DNA of 36,090 nt, from NCBI GenBank assembly GCA_049965455.1, contig JBMFWH010000010.1:1-36090 (forward strand), written 5' to 3'. This DNA is from JAVRLB01 sp049965455 (GTDB lineage: Archaea > Thermoplasmatota > Thermoplasmata > Thermoplasmatales > ARK-15). Under the pieces are notes generated by a model, which searched no databases, was not told the origin of the DNA, and saw only the letters and a list, made by a program, of their open reading frames with translations. How positions within the stretch are numbered: the stretch's first letter is position 1; each line of letters begins with the position of its first letter. Below are positions 23,172 through 30,918 of the stretch, piece after piece. The translations under genes and the position numbers were made by a program.

Positions 23172-24062
23172 TTATAGGCTGTTTTTCTGATCAGAGTTTG
23201 TGTTGTTTGATGCCTCTTTATTTGCCATTTCCGGCTTTTTAGTTTTTTCTGACATTGCTTCATTTAAGCCTACTAACCCTATTGGCGGTAAGTTAGAGCC
23301 TACCCCCATAGTCGTGTTAGGGCCCGCAGACATAAGATTTGTGGGTATCAACATTAAAGTACCACGTCCCTGCAAACCAAGCTCGTAAAGTATGTTCATC
23401 CACCTTAACTGTAATCCATATTCGCTCTTTTCATACAGTGCCGCAGCTTCAATCATCTTGTTTGCAGCCTCGTACTCTGCCATTGCCAACGTTACTCTCG
23501 CCCTGCGCTCTCTCTCAGCCGCAGCCTGCCTTGACATCGCTTCTTGCAAAGCGGTCGGAATTATCACATCCCTTATCTCTACCGACGTGACTTTGATACC
23601 CCAAGATTCTGTTTTCTGATCTATGATATTTCTTGCCTGCGATCCTACCTTTTCTCTTTCTGCAAGGAGTTCATCCAGAGTTACTCCGCCTACAACCTCT
23701 CTTATTGTAGTCTGCGCTGCTAACTGCGTGGTTAATATATAGTTTTCAACATTCAACACCACTTTCTGCAAGTCAAATGGCTGAAAATACATGATTGCAT
23801 CAACACTTACTGGAACGTTATCTTTGGTTAGCGTCTGTTCAGATTTGAAGGCCTGAGTCTGCAATCGTGTGGAAACTACAAAAGGCACTTTTGATATGAT
23901 TGGCATGATGTATACTATGCCCGGCCCTTTAAACCCCCTGAATCTACCAAGCTGTAAATATGGTGCTCGTTCCCATTCTCTGTATATTCTTATTCCTGAC
24001 AGGAAGAATATGGCAATGATCAAAACTAAGATAGCTAATCCTACTATTGTACCTATATCCAT
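23172..24062 (-). CDS. SPFH-domain stomatin-like protein (slipin)
   Basis: Membrane-anchored SPFH (stomatin/prohibitin) protein thought to form oligomeric scaffolds and to be a partner or substrate of the NfeD protease. A single N-terminal helix (about 5-26) is followed by the SPFH domain (REWERAPYLQLGRFRGFKGPGIVYIMPII, then VPVSVDAIMYFQ and TTIREVVGGVTLDELLAERE). A coiled helix follows (AAAERERRARVTLAMAEYEAANKM, 185-208), then a conserved tail before a polar end. ATG 24062 has GAGGTGA 9 bases upstream. It is the last gene of the NfeD1b, short NfeD, SPFH operon, the standard archaeal arrangement. Confidence 0.95.
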   Translation of the reverse strand: MDIGTIVGLAILVLIIAIFFLSGIRIYREWERAPYLQLGRFRGFKGPGIVYIMPIISKVPFVVSTRLQTQAFKSEQTLTKDNVPVSVDAIMYFQPFDLQKVVLNVENYILTTQLAAQTTIREVVGGVTLDELLAEREKVGSQARNIIDQKTESWGIKVTSVEIRDVIIPTALQEAMSRQAAAERERRARVTLAMAEYEAANKMIEAAALYEKSEYGLQLRWMNILYELGLQGRGTLMLIPTNLMSAGPNTTMGVGSNLPPIGLVGLNEAMSEKTKKPEMANKEASNNTNSDQKNSL

Positions 24063-24102
24063 ATCTATTTTTCACCTCTTTCTCTTATTCTTATCTTCAT
24101 AT

Positions 24103-24393
24103 TTAAGGTTTTTCAACAATCAGCATCATTCCATCCCTGCTAACAACCTTAACTGTTTCGCCCTCTTTTATCACTTCACCACTCTTGGATCTCGCTTTCC
24201 ATATTATGCCTTCAACCCTTACCTCGCCCTCTGGATTTAGATCTTTGATTACTGTGCCGGTATCTGTCTTTATATGTTCCCATCCGGTTTCCGGTTTCTT
24301 TATTATTAACGAAAAAATTCGAATAAGGTACCATAAGATGATCAATATTACAACAATCAGGATTATTATACCCAATATTAAATCTAGGTTCAT
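24103..24393 (-). CDS. Short NfeD-like protein (membrane anchor + OB fold)
   Basis: A 96-residue protein: one N-terminal membrane helix (about 4-27), then an NfeD C-terminal OB-fold domain (TGTVIKDLNPEGEVRVEGIIWKARS near 45-70). Such stand-alone domains pair with SPFH proteins. Its OB domain is nearly the same as the end of the upstream NfeD1b gene, down to 67 identical bases, so it arose from that gene by tandem duplication or has been homogenised with it. ATG 24393 lies 3 bases after the NfeD1b stop, with GAGGAG as its ribosome site. Confidence 0.9.
   Translation of the reverse strand: MNLDLILGIIILIVVILIILWYLIRIFSLIIKKPETGWEHIKTDTGTVIKDLNPEGEVRVEGIIWKARSKSGEVIKEGETVKVVSRDGMMLIVEKP
24159..24300 (-). 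repeat. Direct repeat copy 1 (OB-fold duplication)
   Basis: Aligns without gaps to 24480-24621, exactly 321 bp away, at about 126 of 142 positions. The segment 24183-24249 is 67 bases of perfect identity, including wobble positions. It encodes the NfeD OB fold in both genes. Conservation this sharp indicates recent duplication or gene conversion. Confidence 0.92.
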
Positions 24394-24396
24394 CTT

Positions 24397-25671
24397 TCAA
24401 CGCTCCTCTAACTTTTTTGAATTTTGATCTTTTTCGACAATCAATGTCAATCCTTGCCTATCCACGATCCTTACTTTTTCGCCCTCTTTTATCATCGCTC
24501 CATTCTTGGATCTCGCTTTCCATATTATGCCTTCAACCCTTACCTCGCCCTCTGGATTTAGATCTTTGATAACGGTACCAATATCCGTTTTTATGTGCTC
24601 CCATCCTGTCTCCGGTTTCTTCTGTATTGCAATTCTTATTTTGTTCAGGTATATTGCAACAATGATCCCGAACGTTAATACTATGGCCATTGCGAACCAC
24701 TGCAAAGGTCCAAATGGATTTGGGGAATACGGAACTTGATACACAAGCAACCAAGTTGCAAATATGCCGGTCAATATGCCGCCAATAAGTAAAAAGCCAT
24801 GCCCGGTCTTAATTTCCAGGATCATCATTACCGCCGCTATAATAAAAAGCACGACCGCCAGATCTGACGCTCCGATCAGTTGCGCACCCACAAGGCCAAT
24901 TGCAATCATGATCACCCCTAATACGCTCAGGATTATAGAAGCATGAAATATATCTAATAAGATTGCGACGATCCCTATCAATATGAATATTCCATCAACA
25001 GTAGCATTGCTGATAAAGCTCAAAAACTGGTTGTAAAGTGAAGGGTTCTGGTAAGTTAATGTAGCGTTTGGCATGTTTATGTCAACCAGAACCTGTGCCA
25101 TACTGTTCGCAATGCCCGTAATGACGTTGATTTTATATGCTTGCTGTGAACTGTAGGCGGTATTGTTCAATACCATTGTGGATACTGCCGTAATATTCCT
25201 GTTTTGAGCTTCTGCTAAACTCTGCATTAGCGCCAGCATCGCATTTTCTGTATGGTTCTGCTCTAACTGGGTTCCGCCTATAACGATGGGTGTCGAGGGA
25301 CCGATCTCTGTGCCATTGGCCATGTAGATTCCATCAGTTGCCATCGCAATATAGCTTCCGGCTGAAGCAGCTAAACCGCCGGGTGGTACATACGTATAGA
25401 TATGTATGCCATCATGCTCTGCCATCTGTATATTGTAGACTATGTCAAGCATTGATGATAGTAAACCTCCGGGAGTATTCATCTGTATTATTACCGTATG
25501 GTAGCCATCTGCCTCAGCATATTGTAAGCTACTGTTGATAAAACTGTCCGATCCAGGATCTATTCCCATGTTTAAATTCAATACTAATACGCTATTATTC
25601 TGTTCCGCTGCCCCTACTTCTGACAATAAGAACACGCTTAATATCAAAATTACTATTATCCAAGTTTTCAT
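24397..25671 (-). CDS. NfeD1b-type membrane serine protease (ClpP class)
   Basis: Secreted/membrane protease of the NfeD family (PH1510-like), associated with SPFH proteins. A signal peptide (1-22, ending EVGAA) precedes the ClpP-fold domain with MNTPGGLLSSML (64-75) and the nucleophile Ser103 in GGLAASAGSY. About four membrane helices (roughly 220-345) lead to the C-terminal OB fold (GTVIKDLNPEGEVRVEG). By my ungapped alignment to remembered PH1510, the catalytic Lys138 position is His140 here (EQNHTENAM), so the Ser-Lys dyad may be altered. It is first of a three-gene operon with short NfeD and SPFH. Confidence 0.92.
   Translation of the reverse strand: MKTWIIVILILSVFLLSEVGAAEQNNSVLVLNLNMGIDPGSDSFINSSLQYAEADGYHTVIIQMNTPGGLLSSMLDIVYNIQMAEHDGIHIYTYVPPGGLAASAGSYIAMATDGIYMANGTEIGPSTPIVIGGTQLEQNHTENAMLALMQSLAEAQNRNITAVSTMVLNNTAYSSQQAYKINVITGIANSMAQVLVDINMPNATLTYQNPSLYNQFLSFISNATVDGIFILIGIVAILLDIFHASIILSVLGVIMIAIGLVGAQLIGASDLAVVLFIIAAVMMILEIKTGHGFLLIGGILTGIFATWLLVYQVPYSPNPFGPLQWFAMAIVLTFGIIVAIYLNKIRIAIQKKPETGWEHIKTDIGTVIKDLNPEGEVRVEGIIWKARSKNGAMIKEGEKVRIVDRQGLTLIVEKDQNSKKLEER
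24480..24621 (-). repeat. Direct repeat copy 2 (OB-fold duplication)
   Basis: Partner of 24159-24300; perfectly identical over 24504-24570. It lies within the 3' end of the NfeD1b gene. Recombination between the copies would delete the short NfeD gene or fuse it to NfeD1b. Confidence 0.92.
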
Positions 25672-25713
25672 CCTATTTTATACATTAATAATTCCTCATT
25701 TATTAAAATTGCC

Positions 25714-25728
25714 AAAAAGGTTTATATG
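25714..25728 (+). promoter_or_regulatory. Archease promoter (BRE + TATA)
   Basis: AAAAAGG followed by TTTATATG (25721-25728). The TATA centre is about 28 bp before the ATG at 25753, predicting a leaderless or nearly leaderless transcript. Confidence 0.65.
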
Positions 25729-25752
25729 CAAATTTGAGCTTAATAGGTTTTA

Positions 25753-26154
25753 ATGCACCAGATAATAGAACATACCGCTGATATAGGATTAATTACCAAG
25801 GCAGACTCGTTCGAACATACATTAGATGAACTGGCACTGGCAATGTTTGACCTTATAGTTGATATCAAATCGGTAGAGCCACAATACAGGATCGGCATAA
25901 GCATAAATTACGATAACATGGATTCGCTGGTGGTTGATTTTTTATCTGAGCTAATTTACCAGTTTGACGCAAACCATTTTGTTCCCTGCAACGTTAAAAC
26001 AACATTGCAAGAAAAAGAGCTGAAAGCTGAACTGACCGGCGAGAAATATGATCGAAAAAAGCATGGATCTAAACTGGAAATTAAAGCGGTTACGTATCAT
26101 ATGCTAAATGTAGATCTAGTAAATAATGAAATAAAAATATTGTTTGATATTTAA
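25753..26154 (+). CDS. Archease (RtcB tRNA-ligase activator)
   Basis: Small protein that helps the tRNA-splicing ligase RtcB become guanylylated and turn over. The family pattern is clear: IEHTADIGL (5-13), the middle DSLVVDFLSELIYQFD (57-72), LTGEKYDRKKHG (94-105), EIKAVTYHML (109-118) and the terminal Asp132 (FDI), with Asp10 and Asp132 among the acidic residues of the metal site. At 133 residues it is typical. The ATG is leaderless from a clear BRE/TATA. RtcB itself is not in the window. It converges on the MIP18-like gene with a 4-base overlap. Confidence 0.95.
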   Translation: MHQIIEHTADIGLITKADSFEHTLDELALAMFDLIVDIKSVEPQYRIGISINYDNMDSLVVDFLSELIYQFDANHFVPCNVKTTLQEKELKAELTGEKYDRKKHGSKLEIKAVTYHMLNVDLVNNEIKILFDI

Positions 26155-26447
26155 AGTCCCAGCATTTTTCGGGCTTCATCACTGATCCTGTCAACAGACC
26201 ATGGCGGATCCCATACAAGCTCCACCTTTACATCTTTTACGTCTGGTATCTCACGGATCTTGTTTTCTGCATCTGTAAGTATCCATGATGTAAGAGGGCA
26301 ACCAACAACAGTCATTGTCATTTTCACAAATACATTGTCATTTTCCACTTTTAGATCGTATATCAATCCAAGATTAACAACATCCAGCCCTATCTCCGGA
26401 TCTATCACGTTTCTTAATGCGTTTAATACATCTTCTTTGTTTACCAT
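26151..26447 (-). CDS. MIP18/SufT-like (DUF59) iron-sulfur assembly protein
   Basis: DUF59-family protein implicated in late iron-sulfur cluster delivery (relatives: MIP18, SufT, PaaD). Features: DVLNALRNVIDPEIGLDVVNLGLIYDL (6-32), the reactive Cys50 in VVGCPL, and the C-terminal VELVWDPPWSVDRISDEARKMLGL, which closely matches bacterial SufT/PaaD ends. At 98 residues it is complete. No other suf genes are adjacent, and the promoter lies in the short spacer before the divergent Zn-ribbon gene. Confidence 0.93.
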   Translation of the reverse strand: MVNKEDVLNALRNVIDPEIGLDVVNLGLIYDLKVENDNVFVKMTMTVVGCPLTSWILTDAENKIREIPDVKDVKVELVWDPPWSVDRISDEARKMLGL

Positions 26448-26572
26448 GATAGTATGAAATTAGGATTTAGTATTAAATACTTTTGTGTCTATATCCAACA
26501 AATTTTAATGCATATCAAATACGCGAAAATATAAATAGAGAATCTGTATATCTAATCTTTGAGGATATATTT

Positions 26573-26755
26573 ATGGATATTCCAGATCATAAACATTGCT
26601 TGAATTGTGGCATTTCTATTCCGCCAGATCAGAAGTTCTGCACTAAAAAATGTGAAGAAGAATGGAACATGAAATTAAAGCGCAGAAAAAATATGTTCTA
26701 TATGGAGTTTATATTAATCGCAATACTGCTTTTGTTTTTAGTGCTGTACCGTTAG
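26573..26755 (+). CDS. Zn-ribbon membrane protein (DUF2116-like)
   Basis: A 60-residue protein. The N-terminal zinc ribbon has C9-x2-C12 and C23-x3-C27 (HCLNCG, FCTKKCEEEW), followed by a basic linker (KLKRRKN) and one C-terminal membrane helix (about 42-59). The pattern matches a small archaeal Zn-ribbon family (DUF2116-like, from memory). ATG 26573 is chosen over an upstream in-frame ATG (26483) because the Zn ribbon begins here and the extra 30 codons cover an AT-rich promoter (AAATATAAATA, 26527-26537). The PPAT-fusion gene starts 8 bases after the stop, suggesting an operon. Confidence 0.8.
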   Translation: MDIPDHKHCLNCGISIPPDQKFCTKKCEEEWNMKLKRRKNMFYMEFILIAILLLFLVLYR

Positions 26756-26763
26756 TGAATATT

Positions 26764-27732
26764 ATGAAGGTAGTGCTAGGTGGCACTTTTGCCCAGATTC
26801 ATAAAGGACATATGAAACTTCTTGACAAGGCATTTGAGATTGGGGATTATGTTTATATTGGATTAACTTCGGACCTGTATGTTAGAGATCACAAGATATT
26901 GAACATTGATCCTTATGAATACCGGAAAAGTGCGTTAAAGAAAGTGGTTGAAAAATATGGCAAGGACTATGTGATCGTGCCCATTAATGACAAATATGGA
27001 GCCTCTATAAGCTCTGATTTTGACGTGATAGTAGTGAGCATGGAAACACAGAAAACTGCAATTGAAATCAATAAGATCAGAACTGATAAAAATCTAAAAC
27101 CTTTAAAGATCATTACTGTGGATTATATAATGGCTGAAGACCTGATGCCAATCTCCTCTTCCAGAATATTGAAAGGAGAGATCGACAAAAATGGAACAAG
27201 GCTTACGACTATCAAGATCAATGTTGGCTCTCAAAACAATATTAAAATAGAAGCTACGAAAAAAGTATTTTCTTCAATATTCAAGAATTATGATGTAACT
27301 GGAATAATGGTGAATTCTGGAACGTCTGCACAGCCTTTCAACGCAGATACTTTGAAAGGTGCTATCAACCGCGCAAAAGAGTGTATTAAAGATGCAGATT
27401 ATGGAATTGGCATTGAGGCAGGACTAATTTGGAATGATCCGTTAAATTGTTACTTTGATGTGCATTATGTCGCAATTTTAGACAAGTACGGCAACATGAC
27501 TTATGGCCATAGCAGCGGCTTTGCCTATCCAAGAGGGCTGGTTGAAATGCTAAAGAGCGAACCTGACATATATTCTGTGCTGGAAAAATATACAAATGTT
27601 AAGAATATTGGCAAATCTGCAGGAATGGCAGGGTTTTTGAGTCGTAATATTATAACGAGATCAGACCTTTTAGAGCAGGCCATCACAATGGCGATGATCC
27701 CTAGATTAAGCTGGGTATATTATTATCATTAA
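26764..27732 (+). CDS. coaD: Bifunctional phosphopantetheine adenylyltransferase / non-canonical NTP phosphatase
   Basis: Fusion of two enzymes. Residues 1-146 are an archaeal PPAT (4'-phosphopantetheine to dephospho-CoA, coenzyme A pathway): VVLGGTFAQIHKGHMKLL with the HxGH-type motif HKGH (13-16) and ISSSRI (130-135). Residues 148-322 are a DUF84/YjjX-like inosine/xanthosine triphosphatase: INVGSQNNIKIEATKKVF (152-169) and the acidic GIGIEAGLIW (214-223), followed by YFDVHYVAIL. This cleans ITP/XTP from the nucleotide pool. ATG 26764 is used because the open frame upstream lies inside the Zn-ribbon gene in another frame. It converges on the Nudix gene with a 32-base overlap. The pairing of activities is known in some Thermoplasmata annotations; its logic is unclear. 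Confidence 0.9.
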   Translation: MKVVLGGTFAQIHKGHMKLLDKAFEIGDYVYIGLTSDLYVRDHKILNIDPYEYRKSALKKVVEKYGKDYVIVPINDKYGASISSDFDVIVVSMETQKTAIEINKIRTDKNLKPLKIITVDYIMAEDLMPISSSRILKGEIDKNGTRLTTIKINVGSQNNIKIEATKKVFSSIFKNYDVTGIMVNSGTSAQPFNADTLKGAINRAKECIKDADYGIGIEAGLIWNDPLNCYFDVHYVAILDKYGNMTYGHSSGFAYPRGLVEMLKSEPDIYSVLEKYTNVKNIGKSAGMAGFLSRNIITRSDLLEQAITMAMIPRLSWVYYYH

Positions 27733-28060
27733 GCTTTTCTTTTGCTTCTTTAAGTATCTGCAAATATTCATTGCGGTCATAAATCAGGTCAAACGGTAGG
27801 GTTTCAAAAATCTCAGCCTTGAACTCTCCACCTTTGAGTACCGTCGCTTTTGCCACAAATACATAATTGTTCTTGAACGCTTTTACAAATTTTAAGTTTT
27901 CAATGGTCAAACCTGCTTCTTCACTGGATTCTCTCAACACTGCTTTCACGGCATCTTCTCCTTCTTCAATCTTCCCTCCAGGAAACTCCCATCCATTCTT
28001 GCGAGTATTGTAAACAAGAACATACCCTTTATATGTAACTGGCACTAATATCACATTCAT
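27701..28060 (-). CDS. Nudix hydrolase
   Basis: Hydrolase for nucleoside diphosphates linked to another moiety; substrate unknown. The Nudix box is complete at 29-51 (GKIEEGE, then RESSEEAGL), fitting Gx5Ex7REUxEExGU except for Ser45 at the first hydrophobic position. ATG 28060 is preferred over GTG 28075 because GTGAT lies 6 bases upstream and the start then falls 7 bases after the NMD3 stop, instead of overlapping it. At 119 residues it is a minimal Nudix fold. It is co-transcribed with NMD3 and its 3' end overlaps the PPAT-fusion gene by 32 bases, where the two share DNA on opposite strands. Confidence 0.9.
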   Translation of the reverse strand: MNVILVPVTYKGYVLVYNTRKNGWEFPGGKIEEGEDAVKAVLRESSEEAGLTIENLKFVKAFKNNYVFVAKATVLKGGEFKAEIFETLPFDLIYDRNEYLQILKEAKEKLNDNNIPSLI

Positions 28061-28067
28061 ATTTTTA

Positions 28068-29078
28068 TCACGCACCTGGCACTATATATACATTTTCATC
28101 ATCTTTAACGATCTTTAAATCTTTGCCAATCTTGTATTTTGGAGCTTTCAGTTCATATATCCTGTTCTGGGCATCCATAATCTGCACCTCGTTTCCAGAT
28201 GTGTAAATAAGTATTGCATCGAGCATATCTTCTCGTTTTGCAAACAGCTTATAATGCTGGTCAATGTAACTCTTTTGAGAAATAGCCTTAATCTCGGCAC
28301 TGTTCAGGTCAATAACTTTCAAGCCCTTGGAATTTAAATTTAATATCCTGTATTGTCTGTCTCTACTTTTAATAAAATCACCAGCCCTGTATTCAGGAAG
28401 CCTGATCATATAAGTAATGCGGTACAGATCCTCTCCTTCTTTCCGGCCATACAGATGCGGAGACTCTTTGATCGTGCCACCGTATAGATCCTGGATATCT
28501 TTAACTAAAATGCGCGCAAAATGATTGCTGGACAAATAAAAATCCAGGCCTGTATGCATCTCTTCATATTTCATTATGAATATGTTCGGGTTGTTCTGGG
28601 CCCTTACCGAACCATACACAAATTCGATAATCTCATTTTTTTCAGATTCTGAAACATCTCTGTCTGACCTGATCTGTAATATTGACTCAAAGTAGTCGCC
28701 CAATATCTTATTGCATACAGGACAGCTGTTTTTTAAGATCTGGAGCTTGGTCTCGAATTTTTCGAGTTTTTCAAGATCTTTATAATGTACTGTTACATCA
28801 CTCCGTATCATATCTAAATTTTTGGAGATGCTTAATTTTATCTTGGCGCTATCATGCTCATGATACTTTTTTGCACTGTTCAGAAGATACTCTGATAACA
28901 CATTCTCTAAAGTTTTATGGTATATCCATTCTTTCTTAATTTTTATTGCGCCACAATGGGGACATAAAGTTAAATCAATGCTTTCTGCAAGTTCTATGAA
29001 TTTTGTATTTTTTAAGAAACATGATCCACATAAATTCTCGTATTTTGCGTCATTAATGCCACATATTATACACTTCAT
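28068..29078 (-). CDS. nmd3: NMD3-family protein (60S export adaptor homologue)
   Basis: Archaeal homologue of eukaryotic Nmd3, a large-subunit assembly factor. Archaea lack nuclear export, so a role in 50S maturation is inferred. The N-terminus has paired CxxC zinc ligands: C3/C6, C17/C20, C39/C42 and C119/C122. The body shows the NMD3 pattern (LDFYLSSNHFARILVKDIQDLYGGTIKESPHLYG, then YRITYMIRLPEYRAGDFI), continuing into an OB-like C-terminal region. At 336 residues it is in the normal archaeal range and lacks the eukaryotic export tail. It is upstream of and probably co-transcribed with the Nudix gene. Confidence 0.93.
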   Translation of the reverse strand: MKCIICGINDAKYENLCGSCFLKNTKFIELAESIDLTLCPHCGAIKIKKEWIYHKTLENVLSEYLLNSAKKYHEHDSAKIKLSISKNLDMIRSDVTVHYKDLEKLEKFETKLQILKNSCPVCNKILGDYFESILQIRSDRDVSESEKNEIIEFVYGSVRAQNNPNIFIMKYEEMHTGLDFYLSSNHFARILVKDIQDLYGGTIKESPHLYGRKEGEDLYRITYMIRLPEYRAGDFIKSRDRQYRILNLNSKGLKVIDLNSAEIKAISQKSYIDQHYKLFAKREDMLDAILIYTSGNEVQIMDAQNRIYELKAPKYKIGKDLKIVKDDENVYIVPGA

Positions 29079-29215
29079 GCTTTATCAGTTTAAAATGACT
29101 TTTGTATATTTAATATTTCTGTATTGAAGATGCAGGATGTTTTATCGTATATATAAAAAATAAAGATGAAAAATATATATAAATATAAGACATATCCATC
29201 TAAGGTGATAACGTT

Positions 29216-30535
29216 ATGAAAAATGTATTGATAATGGGTGCAGCAGGAAGAGATTTCCACAATTTCAACGTTTTCTATAGGGATAATGTGGATTATAAAG
29301 TTGTAGCATTCACGGCTACGCAGATCCCGAACATAGAAAACAGAGCATATCCAAAAGAACTTGCTGGAAAATTGTATCCCGAAGGAATACCCATATACCC
29401 GGAATCCGAGCTGGTAGATTTAATTAAAAAATTAAAAGTTGACGAGGTAGTATTCGCTTATAGTGATGTAAGTCATGAGTACGTAATGCATAAAGCTTCA
29501 ATTGTGAATGCTGCCGGTGCGGATTTTAGATTGATGGGCAGTGCTAAAACGATGCTTAAGAGCACTAAACCGGTCGTGGCGATCTGCGCTGTAAGAACAG
29601 GGTCTGGAAAGAGCCAGACGACCAGGAAGGTTGCTCAGATTTTAAAAGATAAAGGATTAAAAGTAGCTGTAATCAGGCATCCTATGCCATACGGTAACCT
29701 TGTAAAGCAAAAAGTGCAGAGATTCAGCAGCATGGAAGATCTTGTAAAACAAGAGTGCACGATAGAAGAAAGAGAAGAGTACGAACCACATATTGTGATG
29801 GGAACCATAGTATACGCGGGCGTGGACTATGAAGCAATATTGAGAACCGCTGAAAAAGAAGCGGATGTTATAATATGGGACGGCGGCAATAATGATATAC
29901 CATTCTACAAGCCAAATCTGCACATTGTTGTTGCAGATCCTCATAGGGCCGGCCACGAGATGACTTATCATCCTGGTGAGACAAATATGAGAATGGCGGA
30001 TGTTATTGTTATTAATAAAGAAGAAACTGCAAACCCAGACAATATTGAAATTGTCAGAAAGAACATAAACTTACTGAATCCTAAAGCGATAGTAATAGAC
30101 GCTGCCTCTCCGTTCTTTATCGATGATCCTACCATGATAAGAGACAAAAAAGTGCTGGCTATAGAAGACGGCCCAACATTAACACATGGCGGCATGGCTT
30201 ATGGCGCAGCTGTGCTTGCGTCTATAAAATATGGCGCAAAAGAGCTTATTGATGCAAAACAGTATGCAGTAGGATCTATAAAACAGACTTACGAGAAATA
30301 TACGCAGATACACAATTATCTGCCGGCTATGGGATATGGAGATCAGCAGATAAAGGAACTGGAGCAAACTATTAACAGCACTCCTGCCGATTTAGTGGTA
30401 TCAGGCACGCCGATTGATCTGACCAGAGTAATAAAAATAAACAAGCCAATTGTCAGAGTAAGGTACGAATTGCAGGAGATAGGCACACCGACATTAAACC
30501 AGGTTTTGGATAAGATTACCAAAACCCTTTCATGA
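29216..30535 (+). CDS. Cyclic 2,3-diphosphoglycerate synthetase-like GTPase
   Basis: A 439-residue P-loop protein commonly annotated as cyclic 2,3-diphosphoglycerate synthetase. The N-terminal Rossmann-like domain opens with VLIMGAAGRDFHNFN (4-18). The P-loop is RTGSGKSQTT (127-136), with Asp/Gly motifs IIWDGGNNDIPF and VVADPHRAGHE, and INKEETANPDN near the nucleotide site. The C-terminal third (LEDGPTLTHGGMAYGAA) is conserved in this family. Family members are widespread in organisms without the thermolyte, so the true substrate is uncertain. The ATG has GGTGATAA upstream. The next gene overlaps by 4 bases (ATGA). Confidence 0.85.
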   Translation: MKNVLIMGAAGRDFHNFNVFYRDNVDYKVVAFTATQIPNIENRAYPKELAGKLYPEGIPIYPESELVDLIKKLKVDEVVFAYSDVSHEYVMHKASIVNAAGADFRLMGSAKTMLKSTKPVVAICAVRTGSGKSQTTRKVAQILKDKGLKVAVIRHPMPYGNLVKQKVQRFSSMEDLVKQECTIEEREEYEPHIVMGTIVYAGVDYEAILRTAEKEADVIIWDGGNNDIPFYKPNLHIVVADPHRAGHEMTYHPGETNMRMADVIVINKEETANPDNIEIVRKNINLLNPKAIVIDAASPFFIDDPTMIRDKKVLAIEDGPTLTHGGMAYGAAVLASIKYGAKELIDAKQYAVGSIKQTYEKYTQIHNYLPAMGYGDQQIKELEQTINSTPADLVVSGTPIDLTRVIKINKPIVRVRYELQEIGTPTLNQVLDKITKTLS

Positions 30536-30918
30536 TTTTTTTAACCCCTGAATATGCATCTATTCTTAGCGCTTTAGTTGTTATTTATTATGGAATAGTA
30601 GTTGAACATAAAAGAGTAACATGGAGTAGCGTTTTTTTCAATACTCTAAGCTTCATAATTCTTTTAAGTTCCATAAACCTGCCAATAAATGTTTTTTTAG
30701 CTCTATTACTTTACACACTTATCGGGTACTTGATCATAAAGGTAAAGTGGAAAAGAGCATACGCATTGTTTGGCTGTAAAACATATGGATCGTTGATGCT
30801 TGTGTTGATCCTTGGTTCATACAAGCTGTTTTTTGGGATTTATACCATAGAGTCGGTACTGATATCTTGGATCATCGTGGCAGTCATAGTCAACATAGTT
30901 GGCTACTTCTTTAAGTGA
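30532..30918 (+). CDS. Four-helix membrane protein, unknown function
   Basis: A 128-residue predicted membrane protein with helices at about 6-24, 30-50, 52-70 and 80-127 (the last region probably two segments split near ESVL). Charged residues cluster between them (VEHKRVTW, KVKWKRAY), giving a cytoplasmic positive-inside pattern. ATG 30532 overlaps the GTPase stop (ATGA), so it is coupled to it, and its 3' end overlaps the pyrH stop by 16 bases. No family was recognised. Confidence 0.75.
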   Translation: MIFLTPEYASILSALVVIYYGIVVEHKRVTWSSVFFNTLSFIILLSSINLPINVFLALLLYTLIGYLIIKVKWKRAYALFGCKTYGSLMLVLILGSYKLFFGIYTIESVLISWIIVAVIVNIVGYFFK

